The position numbers and the translations under genes were made by a program. Source: Streptomyces cupreus (GTDB lineage Bacteria; Actinomycetota; Actinomycetes; Streptomycetales; Streptomycetaceae). Taken from it: a DNA stretch of 64,000 nt. The DNA lies in assembly GCF_014257025.1 (NCBI RefSeq), contig NZ_JACMSF010000027.1, positions 1-64,000 of the forward strand, given 5' to 3'. Below, in pieces: positions 15,882 through 24,376 of the stretch (positions are counted from its first letter, which is position 1; each line of letters begins with the position of its first letter). A model generated the notes under the pieces. That model worked only from the letters and a program-made list of their open reading frames with translations. It had not been told where the DNA came from and did no database searches.

Positions 15882-15943
15882 CGAGTGCTATCAAGAGCCG
15901 TTTCAGAAGCAGTTTTCCGACGAGTACGAGGACGAGGACAGAC

Positions 15944-16327
15944 GTGCCTACCGGCAAGGTCAAGTGGTTCAACAGCGAGAAGGGCTTCGGCTTTCTCTCC
16001 CGCGACGACGGCGGTGACGTCTTCGTCCATTCCTCGGTCCTCCCCGCCGGAGTCGAGACGCTCAAGCCGGGCCAGCGAGTGGAGTTCGGGGTCGTCGCGG
16101 GACAGCGCGGCGACCAGGCCCTGTCCGTCACGATTCTCGACCCGACCCCCTCGGTCGCGGCGGCGCAGCGCAAGAAGCCGGACGAGCTCGCCTCGATCGT
16201 CCAGGATCTGACGACCCTGCTGGAGAACATCACGCCGATGCTGGAGAAGGGCCGTTACCCCGACAAGGCCTCCGGCAAGAAGATCGCCGGTCTGCTGCGG
16301 GCGGTCGCCGACCAGCTCGACGTATAG
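15944..16327 (+). CDS. Cold-shock-domain protein with C-terminal extension
   Basis: A 127-residue nucleic-acid-binding protein. Residues 1-66 are a cold-shock domain with RNP-1 KGFGFLSRDD and RNP-2 VFVHSSV, preceded by GKVKWFNSEKG. An extra helical domain follows (RKKPDELASIVQDLTTLLEN and KASGKKIAGLLRAVADQLDV), which distinguishes this long actinobacterial type from the 67-residue Csp proteins. It probably acts as an RNA chaperone. The GTG start at 15944 (MPTGKVKW) is conserved in the family. It has its own promoter and structured leader and converges on mqnD with an 11-bp gap. Confidence 0.95.
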   Translation: MPTGKVKWFNSEKGFGFLSRDDGGDVFVHSSVLPAGVETLKPGQRVEFGVVAGQRGDQALSVTILDPTPSVAAAQRKKPDELASIVQDLTTLLENITPMLEKGRYPDKASGKKIAGLLRAVADQLDV

Positions 16328-16338
16328 GCGCCCTCCCC

Positions 16339-17178
16339 TTACGGGAGTTCGAGCGCGTCCGGGCCGAGGGGCGGCAACAGCCCCTCGGCCGCCGCGCGCG
16401 TGAGCAGTCCGCGCACCGCCGCGTAGCCGTCCTCGCCGAGGCCCGCGGTGAACTCGTTGACGTACAGCCCGATGTGCTGGTCGGCGACGGCCGGGTCCAT
16501 CTCCTGGGCGTGCTCCATCACATACGGGCGGGAGGCCTCGGGGTCGTCCCAGGCGGCCAGCACCGAGGCGCGGATGGACTCGGCGAGCAGGGTCAGCCGC
16601 TCGGCGCCCAGCGAGCGCTTGGCGATGATCGCGCCGAGCGGGATGGGCAGTCCGGTGGTGTGCTCCCAGTGCTCGCCCATGTCGGCGAGCTTGTGCAGAC
16701 CGTAGTTCTGGTACGTGAAACGCGCCTCGTGGATGACGAGCCCCGCGTGGACCTTCCCGTCCCGCACGGCCGGCATGATCTCGTGGAACGGCATCACCAC
16801 GATCTCCCCGACCCCGCCCGGCAGGGTGTCGGCGGCCCACAGGCGGAACAGCAGATATGCCGTCGACCGCTCGCTCGGCACCGCGACCGTACGGCCGGTG
16901 AGGTCCACCCCGGCCTCCCGGGTCAGCACCAGCGGCCCGCAGCCCCGGCCCAGCGCGCCCCCGCAGGGCAGCAGCGCGTACTGGTCGAGGACGTACGGCA
17001 GCACCGCGTACGACACCTTCAGCACATCGAACTCACCGCGCTCGGCCATGCCGTTGGTGATGTCGATGTCCGCGAACGTCACGTCCAGCTCGGGCGCGCC
17101 GGGGATCCGGCCGTGCGCGAGGGCGTCGAAGACGAAGGTGTCGTTCGGGCAGGGGGAGTACGCGATCTGAAGCCTCAT
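16339..17178 (-). CDS. mqnD: 1,4-dihydroxy-6-naphthoate synthase
   Basis: Cytoplasmic lyase of the futalosine menaquinone pathway, which cleaves cyclic dehypoxanthine futalosine to 1,4-dihydroxy-6-naphthoate. The 279-residue product has the periplasmic-binding-like fold of the family. Signature stretches are IAYSPCPNDTFVFDAL at the N-terminus, DITNGMAERGEFDVLKVS, then AVPSERSTAYLLFRLWA and the substrate loop VIHEARFTYQNYGL. The ATG at 17178 overlaps the mqnB stop codon by four bases (ATGA), so translation is coupled. Confidence 0.94.
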   Translation of the reverse strand: MRLQIAYSPCPNDTFVFDALAHGRIPGAPELDVTFADIDITNGMAERGEFDVLKVSYAVLPYVLDQYALLPCGGALGRGCGPLVLTREAGVDLTGRTVAVPSERSTAYLLFRLWAADTLPGGVGEIVVMPFHEIMPAVRDGKVHAGLVIHEARFTYQNYGLHKLADMGEHWEHTTGLPIPLGAIIAKRSLGAERLTLLAESIRASVLAAWDDPEASRPYVMEHAQEMDPAVADQHIGLYVNEFTAGLGEDGYAAVRGLLTRAAAEGLLPPLGPDALELP

Positions 17179-17819
17179 GCCGACTTCCAACTCTCCAGTA
17201 CGGGTGTGAGCTTCCCGAAGCCCTCGGTCAGCGCGGCCAGCGCCTCCCCGATGCGCCAGGCGGCGCGGTCGCGGGGGCCGACGGGGTTGGAGACGGCGCG
17301 GATCTCCAGCACGGGCACGCCGTGCAGGGCGGCCGCCTCGGCGACGCCGAAGCCCTCCATGGCCTCGGCGAGGGCGGTGGGGTGGCGTTCGCGCAGGGCG
17401 GTGGCGCGGGCGGCGGTGCCGGTCACCGTGGAGACGGTGAGTACCGCGCCGGTGCGGGCTCCGGTGGCCTCGGCAAGCGCTCGTACGAGTGACCGCGGCG
17501 GACGGTGGGTGACGGTGCCGAAACCCAGTTCCGTGACCGGCAGGAAGCCCTCGGGTGTCTCGGCGCCCAGGTCGGCGGCGGTGATCTCGTCGGCGACGAC
17601 GAGCGAGCCGACGGGGGCGTGCGGCGCGAAGCCGCCGCCGATCCCGGCCGAGACGACCAGGTCGTACGGGGCCCTCGCGAGGGCCGTGGCGGTGCCGGCG
17701 GCGGCCCGTGCCGGGCCTACCCCGACGGCGAGGACGTCGCCCGTGAACGCCCGTGCCACCGCGTCCCGTTCGGCGGGGACCGCGGTGGCCACGAGGACAC
17801 GTACGGCAGGCGTGGTCAG
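17175..17819 (-). CDS. mqnB: Futalosine hydrolase
   Basis: Nucleosidase that removes hypoxanthine from futalosine to give dehypoxanthine futalosine. The 214-residue product is in the nucleoside phosphorylase/MTAN superfamily. It has VRVLVATAVPAERDAV at the start, SAGIGGGFAP, VVADEI, and near the C-terminus the nucleoside-binding AEAMEGFGVAEAAALHG with VLEIRAVSNPVGPRDR. The best start is a CTG at 17819 giving MTTPAVRVLVA, which overlaps the upstream TGA as CTGA, with GAAGGA just before it. The next in-frame GTG would remove the first beta strand. The gene is coupled to mqnD downstream. Confidence 0.88.
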   Translation of the reverse strand: MTTPAVRVLVATAVPAERDAVARAFTGDVLAVGVGPARAAAGTATALARAPYDLVVSAGIGGGFAPHAPVGSLVVADEITAADLGAETPEGFLPVTELGFGTVTHRPPRSLVRALAEATGARTGAVLTVSTVTGTAARATALRERHPTALAEAMEGFGVAEAAALHGVPVLEIRAVSNPVGPRDRAAWRIGEALAALTEGFGKLTPVLESWKSA

Positions 17820-18301
17820 TCGTCCTTCTTCAGCTTGAAGGACCACAGGCCGGTGACCGTGTTGCTCTGCTTCTCGCCGTCGCCCGCCTTGATGGACACG
17901 AGGGTCGAGTCGCCCTGCGCGCCGTACTGGGCGTTGAAGAACACGCTGCCCGGGATCGTGGTGTACGTCTTGTCGGTGTCCTCGGTGAGCGGCTGGCCGT
18001 TCATGAGGATCGTCCAGCGCTTGTCGGCGATCTCGGGGTCGACACCGAAGCGGACGGTCTCGGCCGGGTCGACCGTGATGGACTTGATGTCGGTGTCCTT
18101 CAGGCACTTCGTCACGTCCGCGGTCTCGATGGCGTCGCCCTTGCCACCGCAGGTGGCCTCCTCGCTGACCGAGGACGAACCGACGGTGATCGTGGCCATC
18201 GGCGTGGGCTTGTCGCAGGCCGACAGGACGAGCAGTCCGGCGGATACGGCGCCGGCGGCGGCGACGGCGCGGCGGCGTCGCACAGCGGATTGCATGGTCA
18301 T
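17816..18301 (-). CDS. DUF2771 lipoprotein
   Basis: A 161-residue exported lipoprotein. The signal peptide has RRRR then AVAAAGAVSAGLLVLSAC, with the lipobox LSAC and Cys near residue 29. The mature part fits DUF2771 (DIKSITVDPAETVRFGVDPE; TTIPGSVFFNAQYG), an Ig-like extracytoplasmic fold of unknown role. Two close ATGs (18301 and 18295) could start it. Its TGA overlaps the proposed mqnB CTG start. The conserved placement with mqn genes suggests co-expression rather than a pathway role. Confidence 0.85.
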   Translation of the reverse strand: MTMQSAVRRRRAVAAAGAVSAGLLVLSACDKPTPMATITVGSSSVSEEATCGGKGDAIETADVTKCLKDTDIKSITVDPAETVRFGVDPEIADKRWTILMNGQPLTEDTDKTYTTIPGSVFFNAQYGAQGDSTLVSIKAGDGEKQSNTVTGLWSFKLKKDD

Positions 18302-18361
18302 GGGCGAAGGCTATCCGTAGCGCCCTACGGTCTCTTTACGTGGGGTGCGGCGTGCCGTGCG

Positions 18362-19789
18362 TTACGCCACCCTCGTACGTGGTGTGCCGCCTCCGTGCCG
18401 GGCCGAGACGATCAGCCCCCGGACCGTGGTCAGCCAGCCCGCGGCGACGATCACGGCGCCCACCGTCATGCCCAGGGTGCCGTTCAGCGGCAGCACGATG
18501 CCGATCGCGCCGCCCAGCACCCAGGACATCTGGAGCATCGTCTCGGAGCGGGCGAAGGCGGAGGTACGCACCAGCTCCGGCACGTCCCGCTGGATCAGCG
18601 CGTCCAGGGACAGCTTGGCCAGCGCCTGCGAGAACCCGGCGACCGCCGCGAGGCAGGCCACCAGGGCGGCGCTGAAGAAGGCCGCCGCGGTGATCGCCGC
18701 CGTCAGCACACCCGCCACGACGGTCACGATGATGATCTCCGGCGTGCGCGATCTCAGCCACGCCCCGACCGCCGTACCGAGGGCGTTTCCCACTCCGGCC
18801 GAGACGGCCACTATCCCCAGCGACACCGCGGCGCTCTGGCCGGCCAGCGGATGCTCGCGCAGCAGGAAGGCGAGGAAGAAGATCAGGAAGCCGGACAGAC
18901 AGCGCAGGGAGGCGTTGGCGCCGAGGGCGTGGGTGACGGCGATGCCGACCGTGCGCAGCCCCGGCCGCTTGACCGGCTTGAGATGCGGCCCGTGCAGATG
19001 CTGTTCGTCCGCCGCCAGCAGCGCGGTGTCCTCGCCCTTGGCCGAGTCGACCTTCGGCGGCAGCGTGAACGACAGGAACGTCCCCACCATGAAGATCACG
19101 AAGGCGCCGTAGAGCGGCCATCGGGGGCCGATCGCCTGGAGCCCGGCGCCGACCGGCGCGGCCACCCCGGTGGCGAGCAGCCCGCCGAGGGTGACCCGTG
19201 AGTTCGCCTTCACCAGGGAGAAGCGGGGCGGCAGCAGCCGGGGCACGACCGCGCTTCTGACCACGCCGTACGCCTTCGACGCCACCAGCACGCCGAGGGC
19301 CGCCGGGTACATCTCGATGCTGCCGGTGATCACCGCGCCGGACAGGATCAGCGCGAGGAAGGCGCGGGCCAGCATCGCGCTCGCCATCGCCGCCCGGCGG
19401 CCGTGCGGGACGCGGTCGAGGAGGGGGCCGATCACGGGCGCGAGGAGCGTGAACGGCGCCATGGTGATGCCGAGGTAGAGCGCGACCCGGCCGCGGGCCT
19501 CGTCGGTCGGGACGGAGAAGAAGACGGTGGAGGCGAGGGCGACGGTGATCATCATGTCCCCGGCGCCGTTCACCCCGTGCAGCTCGATCAGCTTGCCGAG
19601 GCCGGACTCGCCGGCGCCCTGCGCATGGGTCGCCCTGCGGATGCCGCGGGCGGTGCCGGTGACCGGAAAGTGCAGGGCACGACCGACGGAGCGGACGGCG
19701 CCGCCAAGTCGGCCCGAACCGCCGCCTCGACTGCGGCCCCTGTCCCCACCTACCCCGGTGGCTCCTTGAGGCGTGCGCGCGGCTGCCAC
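18362..19789 (-). CDS. MFS transporter
   Basis: A 475-residue major facilitator protein. A basic cytoplasmic N-terminus (about 50 residues, RGRSRGGGSGRLGGAVRSVG) precedes about 12 hydrophobic helices such as LYLGITMAPFTLLAPVIGPL followed by the loop LDRVPHGRRAAM, and ATGVAAPVGAGLQAIG. The central cytoplasmic loop (KVDSAKGEDTALLAADEQHL) is long. It resembles the drug-exporter branch; the substrate is unknown. GTG 19789 (VAAARTPQG) is the first start in the frame near the divergent promoter region shared with the DUF3027 gene. Confidence 0.85.
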   Translation of the reverse strand: MAAARTPQGATGVGGDRGRSRGGGSGRLGGAVRSVGRALHFPVTGTARGIRRATHAQGAGESGLGKLIELHGVNGAGDMMITVALASTVFFSVPTDEARGRVALYLGITMAPFTLLAPVIGPLLDRVPHGRRAAMASAMLARAFLALILSGAVITGSIEMYPAALGVLVASKAYGVVRSAVVPRLLPPRFSLVKANSRVTLGGLLATGVAAPVGAGLQAIGPRWPLYGAFVIFMVGTFLSFTLPPKVDSAKGEDTALLAADEQHLHGPHLKPVKRPGLRTVGIAVTHALGANASLRCLSGFLIFFLAFLLREHPLAGQSAAVSLGIVAVSAGVGNALGTAVGAWLRSRTPEIIIVTVVAGVLTAAITAAAFFSAALVACLAAVAGFSQALAKLSLDALIQRDVPELVRTSAFARSETMLQMSWVLGGAIGIVLPLNGTLGMTVGAVIVAAGWLTTVRGLIVSARHGGGTPRTRVA

Positions 19790-20062
19790 GACGTCATAGT
19801 GCCCCGAGATGGGCGTACGTAGTGCGGTTACCGCGCGTATGGGCGCGGCTTTGTCAGCGGTTTGCGACCGTCGGTGTAGGCCGAGCGCCGGTGAGCAGGT
19901 AGCGTGCGTATCTCGGCCATCCCGCAGAATGGATGGTGACAGGTGCGCCCGAGTGCGAGAGGGCGCGGACGTCGACGCGGTCCCCAGGTCCGCTCCGTCC
20001 GCCCGTCCCGCCGCCTTCAGGCAGCGGCACCAGAGAGACGGCGTAGGAGAGAAGCGATACCT

Positions 20063-20989
20063 GTGAGCGCAGCGACAACGCGAAGCCGCACCCCCGACCG
20101 CCTGTGCGCCGAGGCGATCGACCTCGCCCGCACCGCCGCCGAGGAGGCAGCCGCGCCCGGCGTCGTCGGGGAGCATGTGGGTCTGGTCTCCGAGGGCGAC
20201 CGTGTTGTCACGCACTTCTTCGAGTGCAAGGAGCTCGGGTACCGAGGCTGGCGCTGGGCCGTGACGGTGGCCCGCGCCTCCCGCGCCAAGATCGTGACCC
20301 TGGACGAGGTCGTTCTGCTCCCGGGCCCGGACGCGCTCCTCGCGCCCGAGTGGGTGCCGTGGAGCGAGCGGCTGCGCCCCGGCGACATGGGCCCGGGCGA
20401 TCTGCTCCCCACCGACGCCGAGGATCTGCGTCTGGAGCCCGGCTACACCGGCGAGGACGAGCCGATCCCCAGCTCCCCCGTCTCCCATGAGATGGCCGAG
20501 CTGGTCGAGGCCGAGGACGCCGAGGTCACCGCCGGCGCCCCCGCCAACCTGCCGGTCGCCCCCCTCAGGGGTTCGATCGCCGCCGTCGCCGAGGAACTGG
20601 GCATGCGCCGGGCCCGGGTCCTCTCGCGCTACGGCCTCCATGTCGCCGCCGACCGGTGGGACGAGGCGTTCGGCGCCAAGACGCCCATGGCGCAGGCGGC
20701 CCCCGCCTCCTGCGTCAGCTGCGGCTTCCTGATGGCGCTCGGCGGCTCCCTCGGCCAGGCCTTCGGCGTCTGCGCCAACGAGTTCTCCCCGGCCGACGGC
20801 CGGGTCGTCTCCCTGACCTACGGCTGCGGCGGCCACTCCGAGGCGGCCGTCATGCCCAAGCCCCCACAGCCTGCCCCTCCGGTGATCGACGAGACGAGGG
20901 TGGACCCCTTCCCGCTGCGTCCGGCGTCGGACTCGGGGTCGGTGCCGGTGGTGTCGGACGAGGACGCGGCGGATTTGGGTCACTCGTAA
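20063..20989 (+). CDS. DUF3027 domain-containing protein
   Basis: A 308-residue conserved actinobacterial protein. Motifs include DRLCAEAIDLARTAAEEAAA, the strand-rich HFFECKELGYRGWRWAVTVA and DEVVLLPGPDALLAPEWVPW, followed by the DLLPTDAEDLRL segment typical of DUF3027. Near residue 220 there is CVSCGFLMALGG, with further Cys residues (VCANE, YGCGGHS) that could form a metal site. GTG 20063 has GGAGAG upstream (20047-20052). It is often near cold-shock and mqn genes in streptomycetes. The biochemical role is unknown. Confidence 0.88.
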   Translation: MSAATTRSRTPDRLCAEAIDLARTAAEEAAAPGVVGEHVGLVSEGDRVVTHFFECKELGYRGWRWAVTVARASRAKIVTLDEVVLLPGPDALLAPEWVPWSERLRPGDMGPGDLLPTDAEDLRLEPGYTGEDEPIPSSPVSHEMAELVEAEDAEVTAGAPANLPVAPLRGSIAAVAEELGMRRARVLSRYGLHVAADRWDEAFGAKTPMAQAAPASCVSCGFLMALGGSLGQAFGVCANEFSPADGRVVSLTYGCGGHSEAAVMPKPPQPAPPVIDETRVDPFPLRPASDSGSVPVVSDEDAADLGHS

Positions 20990-21014
20990 CCCCCAGGAGG
21001 CCCCTGGTCCGGAG

Positions 21015-21042
21015 TTGGCGTTGCCCCACCTCGCGGTACCTT
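21015..21042 (+). promoter_or_regulatory. Promoter of the sacsin-like gene
   Basis: TTGGCG (21015-21020), 16-bp spacer, TACCTT (21037-21042). The -10 lies inside the 12-mer CGCGGTACCTTC that also occurs at 13858. Start would be near 21049, leaving a very short leader to the GTG at 21071. Confidence 0.4.
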
Positions 21043-21070
21043 CATCGTCACGCCGATGAGTGGAGTGAAC

Positions 21071-24000
21071 GTGAGCAAGTTCGTGCGGCCGGCCGTCGAG
21101 GGAGCGGATCCGTTCGGGACCGCCCGGCTGCGACGCGGAGTACTGGACGCCTGGGCCACCAGCCCCGCCCGGTTCCGGGAGGACGCCAACGCCGAGGAGG
21201 ACCTCGTCCTCGGCGGATACCGGGACCGGCTCGTCGTCGAGCTCGCTCAGAACGCCGCCGACGCCGCCGCCCGCGCGGGCGTGCCCGGACGGCTCCGGCT
21301 CACCCTGCGCGACGGCGTCCTCGTCGCCGCCAACACCGGCGCCCCGTTGGACGCGGCCGGCGTCGAGTCGCTCTCCACGCTCCGGGCGTCCGCCAAACGG
21401 GACACGCCCTCCATCGGCCGCTTCGGCGTCGGCTTCGCCGCCGTCCTGTCCGTCACCGACGAGCCCGCCGTCGTCGGCCGGCACGGCGGGGTGCGCTGGT
21501 CGCTCGCCGAGGCCCGGGAACTCGCCGCCGACACCGCGCGGCACAGTCCCGGGCTGGGGGACGAGATCCGGCGCCGGGACGGGCATGTGCCCCTCCTGCG
21601 GCTCCCCTTCGCCGCCGAGGGCACCGCCCCCGCCCCCTACGACACGGCCGTCATCCTGCCGCTGCGCGACGCGGCCGCCGCCGACCTCGCCGAACGCCTC
21701 CTCACCGCCGTCGACGACGCCCTCCTGCTCGCCCTGCCGGGTCTGGAAGAGGTGGTCATCGAGACCGACGGCGTGCGGACGATCAGCCGCCGCACCAACG
21801 GCGTCTTCACCGTCGTGGACGACTCACGGGACGGTGTCACACACTGGCGTACGGCCGTCGCGCACGGGCCGCTCTCGGCCGAGCTGCTCGCCGACCGGCC
21901 CGTCGAGGAGCGGCTGCGGCCGCACTGGTCGGTCACCTGGGCCGTGCCCGCCGAAGCGGACGGCTCCCCGGCCCGGCCGCGCACCAGCCCCGTCGTGCAC
22001 GCACCGACGCCGAGCGACGAGGTTCTCGGGGTGCCCGCGCTGCTCATCGCCTCCTTCCCGCTGGACACCACCCGACGGCACGCGGCTCCCGGCCCGCTGA
22101 CCGACTTCCTCGTGCAGCGCGCGGCCGACGCCTACGCCGAGCTGCTCGCCGACTGGCGGCCGGTGACCGCCGGGATCATCGACCTCGTGCCCGGGCCGCT
22201 CGGCAAGGGCGAGCTGGACGGGGCGCTGCGGGCGGCGATCCTTGAGCGGCTGCCGCGGACCTCTTTCCTCCCGCCCGCCCTCGAAGCCACCGACGACCTG
22301 CCCGAGGCCCTGCGCCCACGGGACGCGGAAGTGGTGGAGGGCGCGGGCGCCGACACCGTGCGCGTCCTCGCCGAAGTACTGCCCACCCTGCTGCCCGCCG
22401 GGCTCGAACGGCGGGTGGAACTCAGGACGCTCGGTGTCGCCCGGGTTCCGCTGACCGACGCCGTCGACCGGCTGGCCGGGCTTGAGAAGGACCCCGGCTG
22501 GTGGCGGCGGCTCTACGACAGCCTCGCCGGGGTCGACCCGGACCGGCTCTCCGGGCTGCCCGTGCCGCTGGCCGACGGCCGGACCACCATCGGCCCGCGC
22601 CAGATCCTGCTGCCCACCCCGGACGCCACCGGGATCGACCCGGAGGTGCTCGCCCGGCTCGGTCTGAAGGTCGCCCACCCGGACGCCGCCCACCCGCTGC
22701 TGGAGAAGCTCGGCGCGCTGCCCGCCACCGCGCGGGCCGTGCTCACCACCCCGCAGGTGCGGGCCGCCGTCGCCGCCTCCCTGGACGACGAGGGCGGACT
22801 GGACTGGGAGCAGGACGCGCTCGACGCCGAGGAGCTGGCCGACACCGTGCTGGCCCTGGTGCGGGACGCCGACCTGGAACCGGGTGACGAGCCCTGGCTC
22901 GGCGCCCTCGCCCTGCCCGACGAGGAAGGGGAGTTGGCGCCGGCCGGTGAACTGGTGCTGCCCGGCAGCGCCTTCCACCAGGTCATGCGCGAGGGCGAAC
23001 TCGCCGCCGTGGACGCCGAACTGGCCGACAAGTGGGGCGAACAGCCGCTGGCCGCCTGCGGTGTCCTCGCCACCTTCACGCTGGTCCGCGCCACGGACGT
23101 GGTCCTCGACCCCGATGAACTGGAGCCCCGCGAAGGGGACTTCGCCGAGCCCGACGACGCCGGACTGCTGGACGCCGTGGACGTGTGGAGCGAGGACATC
23201 CTCGACCGCTTCCCGGACACCCCGGTGCCGCCCGTCGCCACGGAACTGGTCGCCGTACGCGACCTGGACCTCGTCGACGACGACAAGTGGCCCCAGGCCC
23301 TCGCCCTCCTCGCCCAGCCCCCGCTCAGGGACGCCCTCACCCAGCAGGTGCGCATCCTCCTGCCCGACGGCACGCACGAGGTCGTACGGCCCTACACCGC
23401 CTGGTGGTTGCGCGGGCACCCGGTGCTCGACGGCCGCCGCCCCGCCGGGCTCCTCGCCTCCGGCGGCGACCCGCTGCTGCGCGGCCTGTACGACGAGGCC
23501 GACGCGACCGGCTTCGACGACGAACAGGTGCTGCGGGCCCTGGGCGTACGCACATCGGTGTCGGCCCTGCTCGACGAACCCGGCGGTGCCGCCGAGCTGT
23601 TGGACCGGCTCGCGGATCCCGAGCGGAAGGTGACCGGAGCCCAACTGCACGCCCTGTACGGCGCCTTGGCCGACCTCGACCCCGAGCAGGTGACCCTGCC
23701 GGACGAGCTGCGGGCCGTGGTCGACGGCCGGGTGGAGGTGGTGGACGCGGCCGACGCCGTGGTCGTCGACTCGCCCGACCTGCTGCCCTTCACCGAGGGT
23801 GTCCCGCTGCTGCCGGTACGGCCGTCGCGCGCCGCCGAACTGGCCGAGCTGTTCCAGGTGCGGCGCCTGAGCGAGTCCGTCACCGGCGAGGTCGACTCCG
23901 AGGGCACCGAGCACGACGTACCGGAGTCGGTACGGGTGCTGCTGGGAGCGCGGACCCCGTCCTCGTACGTCGAACACGAGGAACTCGTCGTGGACGGCGT

Positions 24001-24175
24001 GGAGATCGACTGGCGGCTCACCGACGACGGCGTCCTGCACGCGTCCACCCTGGAGGGCGTCGCCGCGGGCCTCGCCTGGGCGGCCGGGCAGTGGCCTCGG
24101 CGGTTCGAGGTGGCGGCGCTGCTGGAGGATCCGTCGCGGACGCGGGAGTTGGCGCGGGACCGCTGGTTCGACTGA
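21071..24175 (+). CDS. Sacsin N-terminal-like ATP-binding protein
   Basis: A large 1034-residue protein with a GHKL/HATPase N-terminal domain. The N-box is ELAQNAADAA (about residues 57-66), the G1 region AANTG (86-90), and the G2 box GRFGVGFAAVLSV (116-128), matching the Hsp90-like sacsin family. The remaining about 850 residues are acidic and helical, without other recognised motifs. Members are proposed as chaperone- or quality-control-type ATPases, but no bacterial function is established. The GTG at 21071 has GGAG six bases upstream; an ATG at 21056 is possible. It follows DUF3027 by 81 bp. Confidence 0.82.
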   Translation: MSKFVRPAVEGADPFGTARLRRGVLDAWATSPARFREDANAEEDLVLGGYRDRLVVELAQNAADAAARAGVPGRLRLTLRDGVLVAANTGAPLDAAGVESLSTLRASAKRDTPSIGRFGVGFAAVLSVTDEPAVVGRHGGVRWSLAEARELAADTARHSPGLGDEIRRRDGHVPLLRLPFAAEGTAPAPYDTAVILPLRDAAAADLAERLLTAVDDALLLALPGLEEVVIETDGVRTISRRTNGVFTVVDDSRDGVTHWRTAVAHGPLSAELLADRPVEERLRPHWSVTWAVPAEADGSPARPRTSPVVHAPTPSDEVLGVPALLIASFPLDTTRRHAAPGPLTDFLVQRAADAYAELLADWRPVTAGIIDLVPGPLGKGELDGALRAAILERLPRTSFLPPALEATDDLPEALRPRDAEVVEGAGADTVRVLAEVLPTLLPAGLERRVELRTLGVARVPLTDAVDRLAGLEKDPGWWRRLYDSLAGVDPDRLSGLPVPLADGRTTIGPRQILLPTPDATGIDPEVLARLGLKVAHPDAAHPLLEKLGALPATARAVLTTPQVRAAVAASLDDEGGLDWEQDALDAEELADTVLALVRDADLEPGDEPWLGALALPDEEGELAPAGELVLPGSAFHQVMREGELAAVDAELADKWGEQPLAACGVLATFTLVRATDVVLDPDELEPREGDFAEPDDAGLLDAVDVWSEDILDRFPDTPVPPVATELVAVRDLDLVDDDKWPQALALLAQPPLRDALTQQVRILLPDGTHEVVRPYTAWWLRGHPVLDGRRPAGLLASGGDPLLRGLYDEADATGFDDEQVLRALGVRTSVSALLDEPGGAAELLDRLADPERKVTGAQLHALYGALADLDPEQVTLPDELRAVVDGRVEVVDAADAVVVDSPDLLPFTEGVPLLPVRPSRAAELAELFQVRRLSESVTGEVDSEGTEHDVPESVRVLLGARTPSSYVEHEELVVDGVEIDWRLTDDGVLHASTLEGVAAGLAWAAGQWPRRFEVAALLEDPSRTRELARDRWFD

Positions 24176-24217
24176 GACGCTCACTTGGTTTGACCGGTCG
24201 GACGCTCACCCGGTCCG

Positions 24218-24251
24218 AAAAATTTCCGCACAAAATTTTCGTACGACGTAC
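24218..24251. promoter_or_regulatory. AT-rich dyads upstream of the first secreted paralogue
   Basis: An unusually AT-rich pocket. GAAAAATTT and AAAATTTTC form an inverted repeat with one mismatch (about 24218-24241), followed at once by the 11-bp dyad GTACGACGTAC (24241-24251). It lies about 130 bp before the ATG at 24377, in a promoter position. The second paralogue has no comparable element. Confidence 0.4.
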
Positions 24252-24309
24252 AACCATTCACACGCGTCACGGATCTGATCATGCGAGCCAACAGGCTCCA
24301 CGATCACTT

Positions 24310-24357
24310 GGGCCCCGGCCGACGACGAGCCGTAGGGAACGACCACCGTCGGGGCCC
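24310..24357 (+). other. Leader hairpin of the first secreted paralogue
   Basis: GGGCCCC (24310-24316), four-base bulge, GACG (24321-24324), a 22-nt loop, then CGTC (24347-24350) and GGGGCCC (24351-24357). The leader of the second paralogue lacks it: its CACTTGGGGAACGCATG reads straight through. The stem lies 20-67 bp before the start codon, so it could affect translation. Confidence 0.45.
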
Positions 24358-24376
24358 CTCTCCAACTGGGGAACAC

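Noticed and set aside
21824..24184. Minus-strand open frame of 786 codons
   Set aside because: Antisense to the sacsin-like gene, low-complexity composition, no motif.
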